Assembly: GCA_937879855.1 (NCBI GenBank)
Contig: CALFMO010000069.1
Span: forward strand, 1 to 64,000
Origin: an uncultured Acidobacteriaceae bacterium
GTDB taxonomy: Bacteria > Acidobacteriota > Terriglobia > Terriglobales > Acidobacteriaceae
Direction of reading: 5' to 3'
Length of the DNA: 64,000 nt
The position numbers and the translations under genes are program-made. Each line of letters starts with the position of its first letter. Positions within the stretch are counted from its first letter, which is position 1. Below the pieces are notes generated by a model that saw only the letters and a program-made list of their open reading frames with translations, was not told the DNA's origin and searched no databases. Positions 16,488 through 24,818 of the stretch are shown piece after piece.

Positions 16488-17745
16488 TTTTCAAGTTCTC
16501 CCGCATAATCCCAATGTCCTTATCGCCGCGCCCAGAAATATTCACGATCACCACGTCCGACTTCTTCATCTTCGGAGCCCGCTTGATAACTTCGGCCACG
16601 GCATGCGCCGACTCCAAAGCAGGGATAATTCCTTCTGTCCGTGCGAGCAGCGTCGTCGCCTCCAAAGCCTCCGCATCCGAGGCCGGCACGTACTCCGCCC
16701 GTCCTGCATCGCGCAAGGCCGCGTGCTCCGGACCGATCGACGGATAATCCAGCCCCGCCGACACAGAATGCGTCAGCGCAATCTGTCCGCCCGAATCCTG
16801 CAGCACGTACGAATAGGTTCCCTGCAAAACTCCCGGCGACCCTCCGCGAAAGCGCGCCGCGTGTTCGCCTAATGCCTCACCTCGACCGCCAGCTTCCACG
16901 CCAATCAGCCGGACTTTCTTGTCGTTAAGAAAATCATAAAAAATCCCGATCGAATTCGACCCGCCGCCCACACACGCAATGATCGCTGTCGGCAACTTTC
17001 CCTCAGCCTTCAAGATCTGTGCCCGCGCCTCGCGCCCAATCACCCGATGGAAATCCCGCACCATGGTCGGATAGGGATGCGCGCCCAAAACACTGCCCAA
17101 CAAATAATGGGTCGTGCGCACATTGGTGACCCAATCGCGCATCGCCTCGTTGATCGCATCTTTCAAAGTCCGCGACCCCGAATCCACGCCGCGCACCTCG
17201 GCCCCCAACAAGCGCATCCGGAACACATTCAACTCCTGCCGCCGCATGTCCTCGGTTCCCATGTACACGACGCACTCAAACCCCAGCAACGCGCACACGG
17301 TAGCCGTCGCAACTCCGTGCTGCCCCGCCCCGGTCTCGGCGATCACGCGATGCTTCCCCATCCGCTCGACCAGCAGCCCCTGCCCTAGGCAGTTATTGAT
17401 TTTGTGCGCGCCCGTGTGCAGCAGATCTTCGCGTTTCAAATAAATCTTCGCTCCGCCGAGTTTTTGCGTAAGCCGCCGGGCAAAAAACAGCGGCGTCGGA
17501 CGCCCGGCGTACGTCCGCAACAAATCGTCCAGCCGGGCCTGAAACTTTCGGTCGCGTTTAGCCTTTTGATACTCGCGATCGAGCTCTTCGAGCGCCGCCA
17601 TCAGCGTCTCTGGAACATATCGCCCGCCATAAACCCCAAACCGCCCCGGCTCATTCACCGAGACGCGCCCGGTGCCCCACCCTTGTCGCGCTTTTTGCGA
17701 CAGGGTGGGGATTTTGACTTTCGCAACTCGTGAAACTGTAGCCAT
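16480..17745 (-). CDS. trpB: Tryptophan synthase beta chain with repeat-encoded N-terminal extension
   Basis: 421 residues, about 24 longer than usual. It condenses indole and serine with pyridoxal phosphate. The PLP lysine is in LLHTGAHKINNCLGQ; GRPTPLFFARRL, ETGAGQHGVATATVCA, the phosphate loop CVGGGSNSIG and GRGDKDI are typical. The normal start corresponds to about residue 30 (VNEPGRFGVYGGRYVPETLM). Residues about 11-26 (KIPTLSQKARQGWGTG) are encoded by a family-A hairpin (17671-17721). The ATG at 17745 lies two bases after the trpF stop; a GTG at 17658 just beyond the repeat is the alternative start. The stop is inside a GATT array. Confidence 0.95.
   Translation of the reverse strand: MATVSRVAKVKIPTLSQKARQGWGTGRVSVNEPGRFGVYGGRYVPETLMAALEELDREYQKAKRDRKFQARLDDLLRTYAGRPTPLFFARRLTQKLGGAKIYLKREDLLHTGAHKINNCLGQGLLVERMGKHRVIAETGAGQHGVATATVCALLGFECVVYMGTEDMRRQELNVFRMRLLGAEVRGVDSGSRTLKDAINEAMRDWVTNVRTTHYLLGSVLGAHPYPTMVRDFHRVIGREARAQILKAEGKLPTAIIACVGGGSNSIGIFYDFLNDKKVRLIGVEAGGRGEALGEHAARFRGGSPGVLQGTYSYVLQDSGGQIALTHSVSAGLDYPSIGPEHAALRDAGRAEYVPASDAEALEATTLLARTEGIIPALESAHAVAEVIKRAPKMKKSDVVIVNISGRGDKDIGIMRENLKID
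17671..17721. repeat. Family-A hairpin, copy A3, inside the trpB reading frame
   Basis: Arms CCCCACCCTTGTCGC (17675-17689) and GCGACAGGGTGGGG (17697-17710) with the family flanks GGTG and ATTTTGAC. In frame with trpB and free of stop codons. Confidence 0.85.
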
Positions 17746-17747
17746 CT

Positions 17748-18425
17748 CTAACTCACCTTCCGATCCATCTCCCGCACCGCCCGCACAAACGCCCGTACCT
17801 TCTCCGGATCCTTCTTTCCAGGCTGCGCCTCAACGCCCGAGGCGACATCAACCCCGAAGGGCTGAAATACCTTTATTGCTTCACCAACACTCAGAGAAGT
17901 CAGACCTCCAGCTACGATTACCGGTATGCGAAGCCCAAGCGATTGCACCATCGCTCGCGTCGCTTCCCAATCAAACGTCATGCCCGTACCACCGCTCGCG
18001 CCATTCACTTGCGAATCAATTAGCACAGCGAAACTTTCTCTCTGTACGCGATCGCTGATCACTATTCCACCGTCTTTAAGAGCGTTTCCCGGGATCATTG
18101 GAATCAGTTTCGATACGCCCACGCAGTCGATGGACGGACGAACGTTTTGCCACACGCTCTCCATCGATTCCTTCCCGTGCAGCTGTACGGCCGTCAACCC
18201 TGCCTCAAGAACCACGGTGCGAATGCGATCGCAGTCGGCATCAACAAAGACACCGACCTTCTCTACCCGTTTTGGCAATTTCTCCACGATCTCCTGCGCC
18301 GTCGCCACCGTCACGCACCGCGGGCTCTTTTCGTAAAACACGAACCCCACCGCATCCGCGCCTGCCTCGACCGCAACCAGCGCGTCCTCCAGGTTCGTCA
18401 TCCCGCAAATTTTCACCCAAGTCAT
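17748..18425 (-). CDS. trpF: Phosphoribosylanthranilate isomerase
   Basis: 225 residues. The opening TWVKICGMTNLEDALVAVEAGADAVGFVFYEKSPRCV (in short pieces VKICGMTNLEDA, AGADAVGFVF, KSPRCV) with the catalytic Cys, and VGVFVDADCD, AVQLHGKE, VIVAGGL and GVDVASGVEAQPGKKDPEKV, are all TrpF landmarks; the Asp in VFVDAD is the general acid position. It catalyses the Amadori rearrangement in tryptophan synthesis. It ends two bases before trpB, so these two are almost certainly co-transcribed. Confidence 0.95.
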   Translation of the reverse strand: MTWVKICGMTNLEDALVAVEAGADAVGFVFYEKSPRCVTVATAQEIVEKLPKRVEKVGVFVDADCDRIRTVVLEAGLTAVQLHGKESMESVWQNVRPSIDCVGVSKLIPMIPGNALKDGGIVISDRVQRESFAVLIDSQVNGASGGTGMTFDWEATRAMVQSLGLRIPVIVAGGLTSLSVGEAIKVFQPFGVDVASGVEAQPGKKDPEKVRAFVRAVREMDRKVS

Positions 18426-18429
18426 AACA

Positions 18430-18466
18430 CAGTGACCAGTGCGCAGTTGTCAGTGGTCAGTAAATT
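18430..18466. repeat. Degenerate 7-base array (CAGTNNN), trpC-trpF gap
   Basis: Five units on the + strand: CAGT plus GAC, GCG, TGT, GGT, AAA. No inverted partner is seen. It lies directly upstream of the trpF start. Confidence 0.7.
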
Positions 18467-18478
18467 CATAAATCCAAA

Positions 18479-18542
18479 TGTCATCCTGAGCGAGGATTTT
18501 GTTTCGCTGAACGCGAAGCAAAATCGCAGTCGAAGGACCATG
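18479..18542. repeat. Family-D hairpin repeat
   Basis: Flanks GTCATCCTGAGCGAG and CAGTCGAAGGACCA enclose arms GATTTTGTTTCGC and GCGAAGCAAAATC (one mismatch). The copy at 57713 has the same flanks but different, still complementary arms. Confidence 0.75.
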
Positions 18543-18583
18543 CGTCACCTTCGTAAAGCTTCGCGGTCATCTTGCACTCGCCG

Positions 18584-18624
18584 GGTGCCCCATGTCTCGC
18601 GTCTTTGCGAGACGTGGGGATTTT
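18584..18624. repeat. Family-A hairpin, copy A4
   Basis: Arms CCCCATGTCTCGC (18588-18600) and GCGAGACGTGGGG (18607-18619), pairing apart from one G-U. It starts just beyond the trpC stop and is followed by ATTTT. Confidence 0.75.
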
Positions 18625-18625
18625 C

Positions 18626-19444
18626 CTATCCCCCGCTCGGCACTCGGTACCCGCGAGTCGGCACTCGCATCAACTCCTGAAGCGCTTCGCCAGGAGATTC
18701 CGCCCGCATCAGCGACTCCCCGACCAGAAACGCGTTATACCCGGCCGCCCGCAGCCGCTCCACATCCTCGGCTGAACGAATCCCGCTCTCCGCCACGCGC
18801 ACCACACCTGCCGGAAATTTCCCGGCCAGACGAAACGCAGTCTCTAAATCCACTTTAAACGTTCGCAGATCGCGCGTATTCACGCCAATTAAATCGCACC
18901 CTGCACCAAGCGCTGCTTGCAACTCTTCCTCATCATGCACCTCGCAAAGAACGTCCAGCCCGCGCTGCCGCGCTCCCGCCGCGAGTGTGCCCAACTCCGT
19001 CGCCGACAGCGCGGCCACAATCAACAGCACCGCATCGGCGGAATTCGCGCGCGCCTCCAGCAACTGAAACTCATCGACAATAAAATCCTTGCGCAGGCAC
19101 GGAATCCTCACTGCTCCCGACGCCTCCCGCAAATTTCCTAGCGATCCCTGAAAGAATTCCTCGTCGGTCAGCACCGACAGAGCCGCCGCGCCCGCCGATT
19201 CCAGTTCCCGCGCCAACTCCGCTGGACGAAACATCGCTCGAATAATTCCCTTCGACGGCGACGCCTTCTTCAGTTCCGCAATCACCGCCACTCCCTCGCG
19301 ATTCTTCGACTCCAGCGCACGCCGAAACCCGCGTGGCACATGCAGTTCCGCCCGCCGCTCCAAGTCAGGCAGATCCTCGCCGTGCTTGGCCTCCGCCACC
19401 CGGGACCGCGTAGCCGCAACAATCCGCTCCAGAACGGCAACCAT
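18626..19444 (-). CDS. trpC: Indole-3-glycerol phosphate synthase
   Basis: 272 residues, first gene of the trpCFBA run. VAVIAELKKASPSKGIIR carries the catalytic lysine, followed by ALSVLTDEEFFQGSLGNL, IPCLRKDFIVDEFQLLEAR, LLIVAAL, DLIGVNTRDLRTF and VVRVAESGIRSAED. It closes the ring of carboxyphenylaminodeoxyribulose phosphate. The last 13 residues (RVPTRGYRVPSGG) are encoded by a low-complexity stretch of CGGCACT/CGGTACC-like 7-base words and probably do not belong to the ancestral protein. No trpD, trpE or trpG is present in the window. Confidence 0.94.
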   Translation of the reverse strand: MVAVLERIVAATRSRVAEAKHGEDLPDLERRAELHVPRGFRRALESKNREGVAVIAELKKASPSKGIIRAMFRPAELARELESAGAAALSVLTDEEFFQGSLGNLREASGAVRIPCLRKDFIVDEFQLLEARANSADAVLLIVAALSATELGTLAAGARQRGLDVLCEVHDEEELQAALGAGCDLIGVNTRDLRTFKVDLETAFRLAGKFPAGVVRVAESGIRSAEDVERLRAAGYNAFLVGESLMRAESPGEALQELMRVPTRGYRVPSGG

Positions 19445-19494
19445 AGAGAATCATTTGATTATATGGGACTCAGGCTTACGAAGCTTCGATGGAA

Positions 19495-19546
19495 TGGGTG
19501 CCCCACCCTTCTCGCGCCATTTGCGAGAGGGTGGGGACTTTGACTT
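19495..19546. repeat. Family-A hairpin, copy A5
   Basis: Arms CCCCACCCTTCTCGC (19501-19515) and GCGAGAGGGTGGGG (19523-19536), then ACTTTGACTT. It lies between the GH28 stop and the trpC start and could terminate the former. Confidence 0.8.
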
Positions 19547-19554
19547 CGCGCGCG

Positions 19555-21159
19555 CTAGAGCTCCTTCTTCCCCACCGTCTGGAGTTCGGTGTCCGGCACC
19601 GGCTTGCTTCTAGACACACTGAAATCCCGAACATCATTAAGCACGAACGCCGGCACGCCAGCGGTAAGTGGAACTTTCAAGCGCTCGAAGTCGGCTCCTT
19701 GAACATCGTTGAGCACGAAAGCCGCCCTTGCGTCTTCATTCGCGTGTTCGATCTTGACTCCATCCATTTCCAGCCCGCGCACGTGTCGAATAAAAAATCC
19801 CTGCGCGGGAGTCGTGCCAAACATCGTCGGCTCCGGATAATCTTTCTCCTTCTCGGCAAGCTCCAGCGTCGCATCCGCTTTGCTGCCTCCGCCTTGATGC
19901 CGGATCACAATGTTACTCAGCTTCACATCTACAATCGGATGGCCAGGAATCCCTGCAAGAATCGAACAGATCGGCCGCGACGAAACGGCGCACTCACAAG
20001 AAATGTCGCTCAGGATCACCCGCCGTAACACGCCCACGGGAACATCGTCCGGCCCTCGCATGCGCGCGCCCAACCGCAGAAATATCGGCGCGCCCAACAC
20101 ATCTCGCATCGTGATGTTGGTGATACTTACATCTTCAATCATCGCTCCATCCACGCTCTCGATCGCGAAACCGTTGCATCCGTCAAAAACGCAATTGGAG
20201 ACGGTGATGTTTTTGAAACCGCCATTCGACTCCGTCCCAAACTTAATGCGGCCCGTTCGCGGCACTTTCTCGCCGGTCCCAAATCGCTTCCAGGTCGCGT
20301 CCAACAGCCTCCCCTCTTCGTAGCTGCCGCTCACCAGACAATTGCTGATCGTGACCATTTCCGTGGCCCGCGCATATCCCAGCGCGAACGAACTCTTCAA
20401 GCAAATGCCATCGTCCCACGGTGAATTCACGCTGCAATTTGAAATCCGCACATTGCGGCAGCAATCCACGTCCATGCCGTCGCGGTTGGTATCGATCTTC
20501 AAATTGTCGATGGTGAGATTGTCGACGCCGGTGGCGAGGACACCGAAATGCCCGCCGTGCAAAATGGAAAAATCCCGCAACAGCACGTTGCGGCAATTCT
20601 TAAGAGCGATAGCCTTGTTGCCCGCGCCGGGCTGCTCGGCTTGCGGCCCCGTTAGCCATCCGCGACTCAGCCCTTTTCCCCAGATAAGTCCCGGACCACA
20701 AATCGAAATATCCTCTAGCCCATCTCCCCACATCAGGCTGTTGTGCCAGTGATTGTGGCCGAAATCCTGATAGCTTTCCCACGGCTGGTTCGATTCCGCA
20801 AGATCGTACCCGCCGCTCGTGCCATCGGCTGGCGGATCGGCCGCGACAACAGTCGCGCCATGCGACAAGTAGAGGCCAACATGACTCTTAAGGTGAATCG
20901 AATAAGAAAGATAATTCCCCGCCGGGAATTCGACCGTTCCGCCTCCTGCCGCGGCCGCCGCGTCAATAGCCCGTTGAATCGCCGCAGTGTCGAGCGATGT
21001 CCCATCGCCCTTGGCTCCGAACGCCCTGACGTCATAAAGAGGCGTTCTTTCGGAGCCGCTCTCGGCGATTGCGCTCTCATGCAACCCGACCAGCACTCCG
21101 ACAAGCCCAGCGCCCGCCGCCTTTAAGAATCCACGTCTAGCGATTCCGTCAGTTCGCAT
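19555..21159 (-). CDS. Tat-exported GH28-like (polygalacturonase-type) beta-helix protein
   Basis: 534 residues. A twin-arginine signal (GIARRGFLKAAGAGLVGVLV) precedes the pectate-lyase-superfamily entry motif YDVRAFGAKGDGTSLDTAAIQRAIDAA (in parts: VRAFGAKGDGTSLDT, AIQRAIDAA), then right-handed beta-helix repeats. NRDGMDVDCCRNVRISNC and SPWDDGICLKSSF contain Asp pairs at the GH28 catalytic positions. It probably hydrolyses a pectin-type or related galacturonide in the periplasm; a different uronide is possible. Family-A hairpins flank it on both sides. Confidence 0.82.
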   Translation of the reverse strand: MRTDGIARRGFLKAAGAGLVGVLVGLHESAIAESGSERTPLYDVRAFGAKGDGTSLDTAAIQRAIDAAAAAGGGTVEFPAGNYLSYSIHLKSHVGLYLSHGATVVAADPPADGTSGGYDLAESNQPWESYQDFGHNHWHNSLMWGDGLEDISICGPGLIWGKGLSRGWLTGPQAEQPGAGNKAIALKNCRNVLLRDFSILHGGHFGVLATGVDNLTIDNLKIDTNRDGMDVDCCRNVRISNCSVNSPWDDGICLKSSFALGYARATEMVTISNCLVSGSYEEGRLLDATWKRFGTGEKVPRTGRIKFGTESNGGFKNITVSNCVFDGCNGFAIESVDGAMIEDVSITNITMRDVLGAPIFLRLGARMRGPDDVPVGVLRRVILSDISCECAVSSRPICSILAGIPGHPIVDVKLSNIVIRHQGGGSKADATLELAEKEKDYPEPTMFGTTPAQGFFIRHVRGLEMDGVKIEHANEDARAAFVLNDVQGADFERLKVPLTAGVPAFVLNDVRDFSVSRSKPVPDTELQTVGKKEL

Positions 21160-21174
21160 AATCCCTCAATGAAC

Positions 21175-21226
21175 CAGGGTGCCCCATCCTTCTCGCGTTC
21201 TTCGCGAGAGGGTGGGGATCCTGACT
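21175..21226. repeat. Family-A hairpin, copy A6
   Basis: Arms CCCCATCCTTCTCGC (21182-21196) and GCGAGAGGGTGGGG (21204-21217). The flank on the nucleoside-hydrolase side (GTAAAGTCAGG on the minus strand) contains that gene's stop codon. Confidence 0.8.
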
Positions 21227-22201
21227 TTACGGCCTCTCTGCTCCGCCGCCCGTTCTCTTCAGATAAAACTTGAAAAACGCCTCCGCACTCGAATCCAAAC
21301 AGACCTGAGCGTTCGCGGCTCCCGGCTCCTCTCGTGTGTACCCTTTCTCGTCCACGCGTATGTGCATCCCCTGCACCGGACATAAATCCGGACGCAACAC
21401 AAACACAACGGTCATGGGATCAAACAACGTGGGTGTTTCCTGCCCCCACAAGTGATACAGGATCGTCAACTGATCTGTCACTGCCGTCCCCTGACTGAAC
21501 AAAAACGCCCGCTTCACTTCATCCAGTTTCAATTGCGTGGAATCGAGCGGCATCACGAACAGCGGAACTCCCGCCGCAAACAGTTTCTGCGCGGAAGACA
21601 CATCGTTCAAAATATTCCACTCAGGCATTGCAGGAACCGGCGGTGTGTAGCCCAAATCGCCATACCCACGCCGGATCGAGCCGCCCATCAGTACGACGCG
21701 TTTTAATTCGCGGAACGTGCCCGGATCTTTGTCGATCGACGCTCCCACGTTCATCAGCGGACCAATCGCGATCAGCGTGATCTCTCCGGGATATTTTCGA
21801 ATCTGCCCCAGCAGAAAATCGACCGCATCCCCGTGCGAGCCCTTAGCGAAACGACTCTCCGCATAATGCCGCTGTGACATCGGCATCTTGGGCGTCGTGG
21901 GCTTTCCGGCCAGCACTGGGATTTCGGCGCGCCCCACTTCTGCCAGGAACCGGTCGGTCAGCTTCGCCCGCGTTTCGGTATCGCCGAACGTGGTCATCAC
22001 GCCCAGAATTTGCAGCTCCGGACTCCGCACCGCCAGCGCCAGCGCAAACGCATCGTCCACGTCGTCGCCGATATCAGTATCAATAATGACCTTCTCCGGC
22101 GGGTGCCCCACGCCTTGAGCCCAGCTCAGCCCCGGCCAAACGCAAATCGCCAATGCCAGCACGCATCTCAAAACTGTTTTTTCGCAAACATTAGTCACCA
22201 T
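21227..22201 (-). CDS. Exported nucleoside hydrolase (IUNH family)
   Basis: 324 residues. The start at 22201 gives a signal peptide (VLRCVLALAICVWPGLSWAQ) and follows GGGAGAG. The calcium-binding signature KVIIDTDIGDDVDDAFAL is at the mature N-terminus; ITLIAIGPLMNVGASI and LMGGSIRRGYGD are typical of the family. It hydrolyses ribonucleosides to base and ribose; export suggests nucleoside scavenging or a related N-glycoside. The last residues (TGGGAERP) end in the flank of a family-A hairpin. Confidence 0.88.
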   Translation of the reverse strand: MVTNVCEKTVLRCVLALAICVWPGLSWAQGVGHPPEKVIIDTDIGDDVDDAFALALAVRSPELQILGVMTTFGDTETRAKLTDRFLAEVGRAEIPVLAGKPTTPKMPMSQRHYAESRFAKGSHGDAVDFLLGQIRKYPGEITLIAIGPLMNVGASIDKDPGTFRELKRVVLMGGSIRRGYGDLGYTPPVPAMPEWNILNDVSSAQKLFAAGVPLFVMPLDSTQLKLDEVKRAFLFSQGTAVTDQLTILYHLWGQETPTLFDPMTVVFVLRPDLCPVQGMHIRVDEKGYTREEPGAANAQVCLDSSAEAFFKFYLKRTGGGAERP

Positions 22202-22298
22202 CCGCGCTCTCCCTTTGGGACTGACCCACTGACCGTCGATTGAATTTTGGTCGGGAAAGAATATTAGTATCACCCAAAGTCGCGCCCGGTTCTGAAGT

Positions 22299-22425
22299 CC
22301 AAAAAGCTTTGATCGCAGAGATCGCCAAGGAAAACCGCGCAAAACGCCGAGAAGGGCAAAATCAAAAGCTTGACTCAGCGCTCTCCGCGGCCTTTCTCAG
22401 CGAACTCTGCGGTAAAAAGCTTTGG
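22299..22425. repeat. Inverted 9-base-period element in a 370-base gap
   Basis: The left side starts CCAAAAAGCTTTGATCGCAG and the right side ends CTGCGGTAAAAAGCTTTGG. Inside, the left arm has TCGCAGAGA, TCGCCAAGG, AAAACCGCG; the minus-strand right arm has CCGCAGAGT, TCGCTGAGA, AAGGCCGCG. It has the same inverted degenerate-array plan as the GATT elements but a 9-base period. It lies between the nucleoside-hydrolase start and the lipoprotein gene; I see nothing else in 22202-22571 except the AGGAGGTG before 22572. Confidence 0.65.
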
Positions 22426-22571
22426 ACGTGTTCCCCAGCCCACACCGTGTTCCACACCCCACGGCGTGTTTAAGCGCCCCTTACTCTAACTCCCTTCAAA
22501 TCAAGGCCCTCAACCTTGGCGCCCGCCGTGCATTCCCCAACGTGCCGCTCGCCGGCAGGAGGTGACCAACC

Positions 22572-23498
22572 ATGACCCGCATCAATGCATTGCGCACCAT
22601 CGCAGAAACCCGTTCCATGACCTGGGGCAACAGGACCAGCGCGCTAATCTTCGCCGCTGTGCTGATCGTCTGCTCCGTAACCGTCGGCTGCTCCAAAGAC
22701 AAGCCGAAGCCCGTAAGTTCCAACAACCCGATTCCCGTCACGCAACCCGAGACGGCCATTGCTCCAATACCCGCACCGGCGGTGCAGACCTCAGCCAAGC
22801 CGGCTCCGAAGAGAATTGTCCATAAGAAACCCGCAACTGTAAATTACACCGACAAGACTTATGGTGTGAGCTTCGAATACCCGCGCCGCTACGCCATCGA
22901 GACCGGTAATGCCGCCACTGAACTTTTGGCGTCCAATCCAATTCCCATGAACTTCGTGCAGCCCGGAGGACTCGCCCTCGCCGCCGTCGAACTGCCCCAG
23001 ACCGGCTTCACCAACACCGACTTCTCATCTGCATTCTTCAACGTGAGCATCAACAAGACTCTCACTGCAGATCAGTGCTCCGAGTTCGCCGTGCCTCAGC
23101 CGAAGGTCGCGCCGCAAGCCCAGTCTACCGACACTACGACAGCGGTAACGCCAGTCTCCTCGACCGCGATGCCAACGTCTGAAACGCAATCCATGTCAGG
23201 TTCGAAGCTGATGCTCGGAGACCTCGAACTCCGCGCCACGGAAGCCGTCTCCGGCGAAGGCACTCGCCAGAGCGATTCGAAGTATTTCCATGTCTTCCAG
23301 AATGGAGCCTGCTACGAGTTCGGCCTGAACGTTACTACCATCGCCTCCGAAGACGGTGTCACCAAGCACGTCGACCGCGACAAAGTCTTCGACCGCTTGG
23401 AAAAAATCCTAGCTACGGTGAAGATCAATCCGATCGCCGCTCCCGAAGTAACCGCCGAAGCCCCTGCGCCAACCCCAGCTGTAACGCCTGCGCAGTAA
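22572..23498 (+). CDS. Lipoprotein of unknown function
   Basis: 308 residues, preceded by AGGAGGTG. A membrane stretch (SALIFAAVLIVCSVTVGC) ends in a lipobox-like VTVGC near residue 39, giving a lipid-anchored protein. A Pro/Ala linker (about residues 45-88) leads to a domain starting KTYGVSFEYPRRYAIETG, a pattern seen in PsbP/DUF-type surface proteins; then a Thr/Ser-rich insert (about residues 180-215), a second half and a Pro/Ala-rich tail. I cannot assign a family. A family-A hairpin follows the stop. Confidence 0.75.
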   Translation: MTRINALRTIAETRSMTWGNRTSALIFAAVLIVCSVTVGCSKDKPKPVSSNNPIPVTQPETAIAPIPAPAVQTSAKPAPKRIVHKKPATVNYTDKTYGVSFEYPRRYAIETGNAATELLASNPIPMNFVQPGGLALAAVELPQTGFTNTDFSSAFFNVSINKTLTADQCSEFAVPQPKVAPQAQSTDTTTAVTPVSSTAMPTSETQSMSGSKLMLGDLELRATEAVSGEGTRQSDSKYFHVFQNGACYEFGLNVTTIASEDGVTKHVDRDKVFDRLEKILATVKINPIAAPEVTAEAPAPTPAVTPAQ

Positions 23499-23500
23499 TC

Positions 23501-23548
23501 AGGGTGCCCCACCCTTCTCGCGTTTTCCGCGAGAGGGTGGGGATTTTG
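23501..23548. repeat. Family-A hairpin, copy A7
   Basis: Arms CCCCACCCTTCTCGC (23507-23521) and GCGAGAGGGTGGGG (23529-23542), then ATTTTGA. It begins three bases after the lipoprotein stop; a plausible terminator. Confidence 0.8.
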
Positions 23549-23572
23549 AATTCCTCAGAGTCGGAAGCAGAC

Positions 23573-23782
23573 ATGATTCTCAACTCCGCACCAGTGCTAG
23601 CAACCTCACTCAAAGCACTCATCCGCTCTGCCCTGTTCACTCTAGGCATTGATGACGTTCTGATCGACTTCCTGGCGAACACCGCGATCAGAGCCGCCGT
23701 GCTCCTAACGCTCCTGTCTGTCGAAGCCCGGATCCATCACTGCCGCGAGGCCGACAGCCCCATGGAGGGCTCCGCTCTCTGA
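23573..23782 (+). CDS. Possible 69-residue protein of unknown function
   Basis: The ATG at 23573 has GGAAG ten bases upstream. The product is moderately hydrophobic (LIRSALFTLGIDDVLIDFLA, then NTAIRAAVLLTLLSVEAR) with a polar tail. I see no relative. It sits just upstream of, and on the same strand as, the phosphatase gene and could be a small partner or a chance frame. Confidence 0.35.
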   Translation: MILNSAPVLATSLKALIRSALFTLGIDDVLIDFLANTAIRAAVLLTLLSVEARIHHCREADSPMEGSAL

Positions 23783-23833
23783 GAATTCCCCAATGAACAT
23801 CCGGCGATCGGCCATTTCTGTGCCGCTAAAGCT

Positions 23834-24673
23834 TTGCCAGCTTCGTTCCGATCTAAACCACAGAGAGATAGTCTCGTCTTGAAGCTAATCGAACTCGTCC
23901 GCGAAATTAAACCCAGTACCGAGACGGAAGTCCTTTCCTGTGGCCGTGTATGCGACGATTACATGCGCGAAGCGCGCCTCATCCAGGATTCCCTTCTTCC
24001 CACCGCATCTCTGTGCGACCGCGGCATCGAAATCGCGTCCCGCTTCACTCCCTTCTTCGAGGTCGGCGGCGATTTCGTAGATTTCTTTCGCTTGCCCGAC
24101 GGCCTCATCGGCCTTTACATCGGCGACGTGGTCGGCAAGGGCTTGCCCGCAACCATGTACGGGGCCTTGGTCATGGGTATCCTTCGCGGCATTCATAAGT
24201 GCGAAACCGACACCGGCACTGTCCTCTCCCTTCTGAATCAACGTCTACTGCAGCGTCCGCTTCCCGGCCGTTTCTGCGCGACATTGTATGCCGTCGTCGA
24301 CCCTTCTACGCACACCCTGGCCTTCTCCAACGCCGGACTTCCCTTCCCTCTCCATGCTTCCGCCACCGAATGCCAGCCTATTGGAACTGGCGGACTTCCC
24401 TCCGGCCTTCTTTCCTCTGCAAGCTATGACCAACACATTGTTCAGTTGTCGCCGGGAGACACTGTCCTTTTCGCGACCGACGGCCTGTACGAATCGCTGA
24501 ATCCCGAGGGCGTCGAATTCTCTTCCGCCCGGATGTCCCATCTCTGGGCCGAATGCCGGTGCAAGTCCGCAACCGAATCTCTAGATCACTTGTTCGACGG
24601 CCTCCATGTGTTCTCCAACGGCATTCAACCGCATGACGACATAACCGCCGTAGCCCTCAAAGTGCTCCCGTAG
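23834..24673 (+). CDS. SpoIIE/RsbU-type PP2C serine phosphatase
   Basis: About 279 residues from a TTG at 23834; a TTG near 23878 after AGAGAG is an equally good start. The catalytic domain begins about residue 45 (REARLIQDSLLPTA). The two metal-binding motifs are FEVGGDFVDFF and GLYIGDVVGKGLPATMYGAL, followed by FCATLYAVVDPSTHTLAFSNAGLP, FATDGLYESLNPEG and the terminal HDDITAVALKV. Such phosphatases dephosphorylate anti-sigma-factor antagonists in partner-switching systems. No receiver or sensor domain and no STAS/kinase partner lie nearby. Confidence 0.88.
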   Translation: MPASFRSKPQRDSLVLKLIELVREIKPSTETEVLSCGRVCDDYMREARLIQDSLLPTASLCDRGIEIASRFTPFFEVGGDFVDFFRLPDGLIGLYIGDVVGKGLPATMYGALVMGILRGIHKCETDTGTVLSLLNQRLLQRPLPGRFCATLYAVVDPSTHTLAFSNAGLPFPLHASATECQPIGTGGLPSGLLSSASYDQHIVQLSPGDTVLFATDGLYESLNPEGVEFSSARMSHLWAECRCKSATESLDHLFDGLHVFSNGIQPHDDITAVALKVLP

Positions 24674-24678
24674 GATTG

Positions 24679-24725
24679 GGTGCCCCGCCCTTCTCGCGCC
24701 CTTTGCGAGAGGGTGGGGATTTTGA
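24679..24725. repeat. Family-A hairpin, copy A8
   Basis: Arms CCCCGCCCTTCTCGC (24683-24697) and GCGAGAGGGTGGGG (24705-24718), then ATTTTGA, six bases beyond the phosphatase stop. Confidence 0.8.
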
Positions 24726-24818
24726 GTCTGATGTGGGACGCCGCCAACCCGGCAGTAGAAACGAAAGTTTAAGTTGAGCTGGAAAAATAGAAGCCGGGCC
24801 TTCGCATGTTGCCCCCGG

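Noticed and set aside
19445..19555. trp leader peptide or T-box before trpC
   Set aside because: No Trp-rich short frame or T-box sequence is visible; only a family-A hairpin is present.
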